60,935 nt of DNA from CF-46 sp042408445 (GTDB taxonomy: Bacteria; Chloroflexota; Limnocylindria; Limnocylindrales; CSP1-4). Under the pieces are notes generated by a model. The model was not told the DNA's origin. It worked only from the letters and a program-made list of their open reading frames with translations, and ran no database searches. The DNA lies in NCBI GenBank assembly GCA_042408445.1, contig JBHORC010000002.1, forward strand, positions 1 to 60,935. The letters are read 5' to 3'. Of this stretch, positions 58,039 to 60,935 are shown one piece after another (the stretch's first letter is position 1; every line of letters begins with the position of its first letter). The position numbers and the translations under genes were made by a program.

Positions 58039-59268
58039 ATGACCCGAGACCTTCAGCGGCGGCTGCGCGAGCCGTGGGTGATCGCCGCCGTCCGGACGCC
58101 GATCGGCCGCTACGGCGGCGCGCTCGCCTCCGTTCGACCCGATGACCTCGCTGCGGCCGCGATCCGCGCCGTCGTCGACCGGTCCGGCGTCGACCCGAGC
58201 GCCATCGAGGACGTGATCCTCGGCTGCGCGAACCAGGCCGGCGAGGACAACCGGGACGTCGCGCGAATGGCGCTGCTGCTCGCCGGACTGCCGGTGGAGA
58301 TCGGTGGCCTCACCGTGAATCGCCTGTGCGGCTCCGGTCTCCAGGCGGTCAATTCGGCCGCCCACGCGATTGCCGTCGGGGACGGCGACGTGTTCATCGG
58401 CGGCGGGGTCGAGTCGATGACCCGCGCGCCGTACGTCATGGCGAAGCCGGCGGGTGCCTGGGATCGCGGCCCGCGCGAGCTCGAGGACACGACGCTCGGC
58501 TGGCGCTTCCTGAACCCGAAGCTTGCCGAGCTCCACTACCCCTACTCGATGGGCGAGACCGCCGAGAACGTCGCCGAACGCTGGTCGGTCGATCGGGAGC
58601 GGCAGGACGCCTTCGCGCTCGCGTCCCATCGGAAGGCCGTCGCGGCGATCGACGAGGGCCGGTTCGACGACCAGATCGTGCCGATCACGATCCCGTCGAA
58701 GCGCGGCGAGTCGGTCGTCGTTGCCCGCGACGAGCATCCGCGGGCGGACACCTCCGTCGAGGCGCTCGCGAAGCTCCGGCCCGCGTTCCGTGACGGCGGG
58801 ACCGTGACCGCCGGCAACAGCTCCGGGATCAACGATGGCGCGTCGGCCGTGCTCCTCGCTGAGGCCGCGCGGGCCCGCGACCTCGGGCTGCGGCCGATGA
58901 CCCGGATCGTCTCGACCGCCGTCGCCGGCGTCGACCCCGCGATCATGGGCTACGGACCCGTCCCGGCGTCGCGCAAGGCGCTCGAGCGCGCCGGCATCAC
59001 GGCCGACGATCTCGACCTCGTCGAGCTGAACGAGGCGTTCGCGTCGCAGTCGGTCGTGTGCATCGACGAGCTCGGCCTCGATCCCGACAAGGTGAACGTC
59101 AATGGCGGGGCGATCGCCCTCGGCCACCCGCTCGGGATGAGCGGCGCGCGACTGATCACGATGCTGAGCCACGAGCTGTGCCGGACCGGCAAGCGCTGGG
59201 GACTCGCGACGATGTGCATCGGCGTCGGCCAGGGCATCGCGACGGTGATCGAGCGGGTCGACGCGTGA
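58039..59268 (+). CDS. paaJ: Acetyl-CoA acetyltransferase / 3-oxoadipyl-CoA thiolase
   Basis: 409 aa thiolase. Nucleophile Cys97 in NRLCGSGLQ, NEAFA, GGAIALGHPLG with catalytic His, and the second Cys in MCIGVGQG are all present. VRTPIGRYGGALASVRPDDLAA is the family N-terminus. Position after PaaH indicates 3-oxoadipyl-CoA thiolysis (PaaJ); a general acetyl-CoA C-acyltransferase is the alternative. It is on its own leaderless promoter. Confidence 0.9.
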   Translation: MTRDLQRRLREPWVIAAVRTPIGRYGGALASVRPDDLAAAAIRAVVDRSGVDPSAIEDVILGCANQAGEDNRDVARMALLLAGLPVEIGGLTVNRLCGSGLQAVNSAAHAIAVGDGDVFIGGGVESMTRAPYVMAKPAGAWDRGPRELEDTTLGWRFLNPKLAELHYPYSMGETAENVAERWSVDRERQDAFALASHRKAVAAIDEGRFDDQIVPITIPSKRGESVVVARDEHPRADTSVEALAKLRPAFRDGGTVTAGNSSGINDGASAVLLAEAARARDLGLRPMTRIVSTAVAGVDPAIMGYGPVPASRKALERAGITADDLDLVELNEAFASQSVVCIDELGLDPDKVNVNGGAIALGHPLGMSGARLITMLSHELCRTGKRWGLATMCIGVGQGIATVIERVDA

Positions 59269-59336
59269 GCATTCGCGCCCGCCTCGGGGTGGCACCAACC
59301 CGCAACGGGAATGGCACGAACGTTCTGGCGCCACGC

Positions 59337-59365
59337 TTGTCGAAACTGGTTGCCGTGCGTACGAT
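59337..59365 (+). promoter_or_regulatory. Promoter of the ErpA/HesB gene
   Basis: TTGTCG (59337-59342) and TACGAT (59360-59365) are spaced by 17 nt, 66 nt upstream of the ATG at 59432, which has GGAGGA before it. Confidence 0.55.
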
Positions 59366-59431
59366 TGACCCATCGACGCGAACGACGCGTCCGGCGACGA
59401 TCGTGCGCACGACCCGGAGGAACTGAACCAC

Positions 59432-59812
59432 ATGCTCGAAGTCCAGCCCACTGTCGTCAGCCTGACCGATGCAGCCGCGACCAAGCTCCGCGAGCTCACG
59501 GCCGAGGAGACGAACCCCGAGATCGGGCTGCGCGTGTACGTCTACTCCGGCGGCTGCTCCGGCTTCCGTTACGGAATGATGCTCGAGGACGCCCCCACGA
59601 CCGAGGACCGGATCCTCGAGGCGAATGGCGTGAAGGTCTACGTCGACGGCAAGTCGGTGGACCTGCTCCAGGGCTCCCAGATCGACTACGTCGACACGCT
59701 CATGGGCGCCGGCTTCACCGTGAACAACCCGAACGCGGTCGCGGCCTGCGGCTGCGGCTCGAGCTTCCGGACCGCCGACGACGCGGGCACCGCTCGCTCC
59801 TGCGCCCACTGA
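59432..59812 (+). CDS. HesB/IscA family iron-sulfur cluster insertion protein
   Basis: 126 aa A-type carrier. The three conserved Cys are present: Cys42 in GGCSGF and Cys106/Cys108 in ACGCG. SQIDYVDTLMGAGFTVNNPNA matches the ErpA branch. It carries Fe-S clusters to target enzymes. The C-terminus adds about 15 residues ending RSCAH, with one more Cys. It follows paaJ by 163 bp with its own promoter. Confidence 0.93.
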   Translation: MLEVQPTVVSLTDAAATKLRELTAEETNPEIGLRVYVYSGGCSGFRYGMMLEDAPTTEDRILEANGVKVYVDGKSVDLLQGSQIDYVDTLMGAGFTVNNPNAVAACGCGSSFRTADDAGTARSCAH

Positions 59813-59818
59813 CCCGTC

Positions 59819-59873
59819 GCGGGCTGAAGCCCGCCTGACACACCGACGCAGCCGCCGGCCGGTCCGGCGGCTG
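59819..59873 (+). terminator. Double terminator hairpin
   Basis: GCGGGC (59819-59824) pairs with GCCCGC (59829-59834); a stronger 10-bp stem, CAGCCGCCGG at 59849-59858 and its complement at 59864-59873, follows with a 5-nt loop and then TTCGATTCT. Probably ends the ErpA/HesB transcript. Confidence 0.65.
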
Positions 59874-59926
59874 TTCGATTCTCTAGACTTCGCGCGGCCG
59901 ACGCACCGCTGCCCCTCGTCGCACGG

Positions 59927-60796
59927 ATGACCGCACCTGTGGAACTTCCGCTCTTCCCGCTGAATACGGTCCTGTGCCCGGGCATCGCGCTGCCGCTCCA
60001 CATCTTCGAGGAGCGCTACCGGGCGCTGGTCCGGCACTGCATCGAGACGACCTCGCCGTTCGGGATCGTCCTGATCCGCGAAGGCCGCGAGGTCGGGACG
60101 GGGGCGATCTCGTTCACCGGGATCGGCACGATCGCCGAGATCCGCGATGCCGGTCGTGACGACGACGGCCAGTTCGACCTGCTCGTCGTCGGGACGCGTC
60201 GGTTCGAGATCCGGCGCGTCCTGAGCGGCCGGCGGCCGTACCTCGTCGCAGAGGTCGACCTGCTCGACGAGACGATCGGCGACGAGTCCAATGCAGAACG
60301 ATTGGCAATGAAGGCGACGCGGCGGTTCGTCTCGTATCTCGAGCTGCTCCAGCCGCGGCTCGGTGAGACGGCGGACGAGATCGACGTGCGCGTCGAGGTC
60401 GAGACCGAGGACGACGTCGAACCCGACGACGACCTCGACGAGGTCGACGCGGTCGAGGACGCCGAGCCGGGCGGCTTCGAGTCCGACTTCGACCCGGACG
60501 GCGTTGCCGGCGCGACGACCGAATGGATCGCGGCGATGGGCTCGCTGGACGACGAGCCGGTCGCGCCGCGGCGTCGGCGGGTGATGATCCCCGACGACCC
60601 GACGATCCTCTCGTATCTGCTCGCCGGGATCCTCCAGATCGAGGCGCCCCGTCGCCAGGCCCTGCTCGAGGCGGCGACGACCGAAGCCCGCCTCCGCGGC
60701 CTCCTCCGCCTGATCGACCGCGAGGTGTTCCTCCTCGAGCGCCGCCTCCGCTTCTTCCGGCCGGAGATCCGACTGATCGGCCCGCGCCGGAGCTGA
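59927..60796 (+). CDS. LON peptidase substrate-binding domain protein
   Basis: 289 aa. LPLFPLNTVLCPGIALPLHIFEERYRALVRHC is the LON N-terminal domain; no ATPase or protease domain follows. Residues about 155-190 form a strongly acidic insert (VETEDDVEPDDDLDEVDAVED). The C-terminal helices (ILSYLLAGILQIEAPRRQALLEAA) close the domain. Such single-domain proteins are widespread; the role is not established. Confidence 0.9.
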   Translation: MTAPVELPLFPLNTVLCPGIALPLHIFEERYRALVRHCIETTSPFGIVLIREGREVGTGAISFTGIGTIAEIRDAGRDDDGQFDLLVVGTRRFEIRRVLSGRRPYLVAEVDLLDETIGDESNAERLAMKATRRFVSYLELLQPRLGETADEIDVRVEVETEDDVEPDDDLDEVDAVEDAEPGGFESDFDPDGVAGATTEWIAAMGSLDDEPVAPRRRRVMIPDDPTILSYLLAGILQIEAPRRQALLEAATTEARLRGLLRLIDREVFLLERRLRFFRPEIRLIGPRRS

Positions 60797-60935
60797 GTCC
60801 GGCGCTTGGCCGCGGGAGTCGCGCGGCGCGGGCCGACGCATTCCCGGGGTCCGCCTGCGCGACGTTCGGCCTCGGCTCCGCGCCGCCCCGATTCGGCTCC
60901 CCGCCGAGGCGCGCCGCCCCGGCTCCGCGCCGAGC
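60797..60935. other. GC-rich repetitive window end
   Basis: No gene. CGGCTCCGCGCCG occurs twice (about 60870 and 60920) with a near copy between them, and the end can fold back on itself. The window start (1-60) is similarly rich in GCCGCGG-type repeats. Confidence 0.4.

Noticed and set aside
1..60935. tRNA, rRNA, transposase, prophage or integrase genes
   Set aside because: None recognised on either strand by eye; no TpsiC-like motif or transposase signature was seen.

Overview
The window is a very GC-rich bacterial chromosome segment of about 61 kb, densely packed with short operons on both strands. No rRNA, tRNA, CRISPR array, insertion sequence or phage gene was recognised. Several features point to Chloroflexota, perhaps a Limnocylindria-like soil or freshwater lineage: a G6PDH-family F420-type oxidoreductase, lipoproteins and cell-wall-style surface proteins without an outer-membrane system, many GTG/TTG starts, and repeated leaderless-type promoters. 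High-GC Actinomycetota is the main alternative. The taxonomic call is inference from gene content only.

Layout. 0-4.1 kb: a glutamine synthetase-family ligase and an SDR, divergent from an amino acid/choline-type permease, probably for amine or amino acid use. 4.1-7.5 kb: a LolA-like protein, class II fumarase and a double GNAT. 7.5-11.5 kb: alpha/beta hydrolase, EthD-like protein, PaaF-like and PaaG-like enoyl-CoA hydratases with a DUF1444 protein between them (aromatic acyl-CoA catabolism). 11.5-15.8 kb: a stand-alone CheB, a CheB-CheR-PAS fusion, and a small protein carrying an 8-bp tandem repeat. 16-17.7 kb: a Gly/Ser-rich protein, an orphan RES-domain enzyme and a cupin. 17.7-21.1 kb: a sugar ABC importer (binding lipoprotein and two permeases, no ATPase). 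21.3-23.4 kb: a soluble two-component system. 23.5-27.6 kb: a molybdopterin oxidoreductase operon with a helical-HPP membrane protein and a DUF6766 protein. 27.8-29 kb: a small conserved protein and an SDR.

29-40.3 kb is carbohydrate-oriented: glycosyltransferase, UDP-galactopyranose mutase, two GH1-like proteins, an alditol-oxidase-like flavoenzyme, a DUF2231 membrane protein, a GH65 enzyme and a G6PDH-like F420 oxidoreductase. 40.5-46.1 kb: a KdpD/KdpE-like two-component system, a 600-bp gap with two copies of a 21-bp imperfect palindrome, a small unknown protein, and a KimA/APC-type transporter with a C-terminal cytosolic domain. This looks like a potassium-homeostasis module without KdpFABC. 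46-50.9 kb: DUF3037, HipA-like kinase, an MGT-type glycosyltransferase, a maltokinase-like kinase and a SIS-domain protein.

51-59.8 kb is a phenylacetate locus: a DHFR-like reductase, then paaR-paaA-paaB-paaC-paaD with every junction overlapping by 4 bp, a secreted surface protein, paaH, a lipoprotein, paaJ and an ErpA/HesB protein. A PaaR-type operator lies inside the paaR promoter. Together with paaF and paaG at 9-11 kb, most of the phenylacetyl-CoA pathway is present. PaaK, PaaE and PaaZ are not in the window. The segment ends with a LON-substrate-binding-domain protein and a GC-rich repetitive tail.
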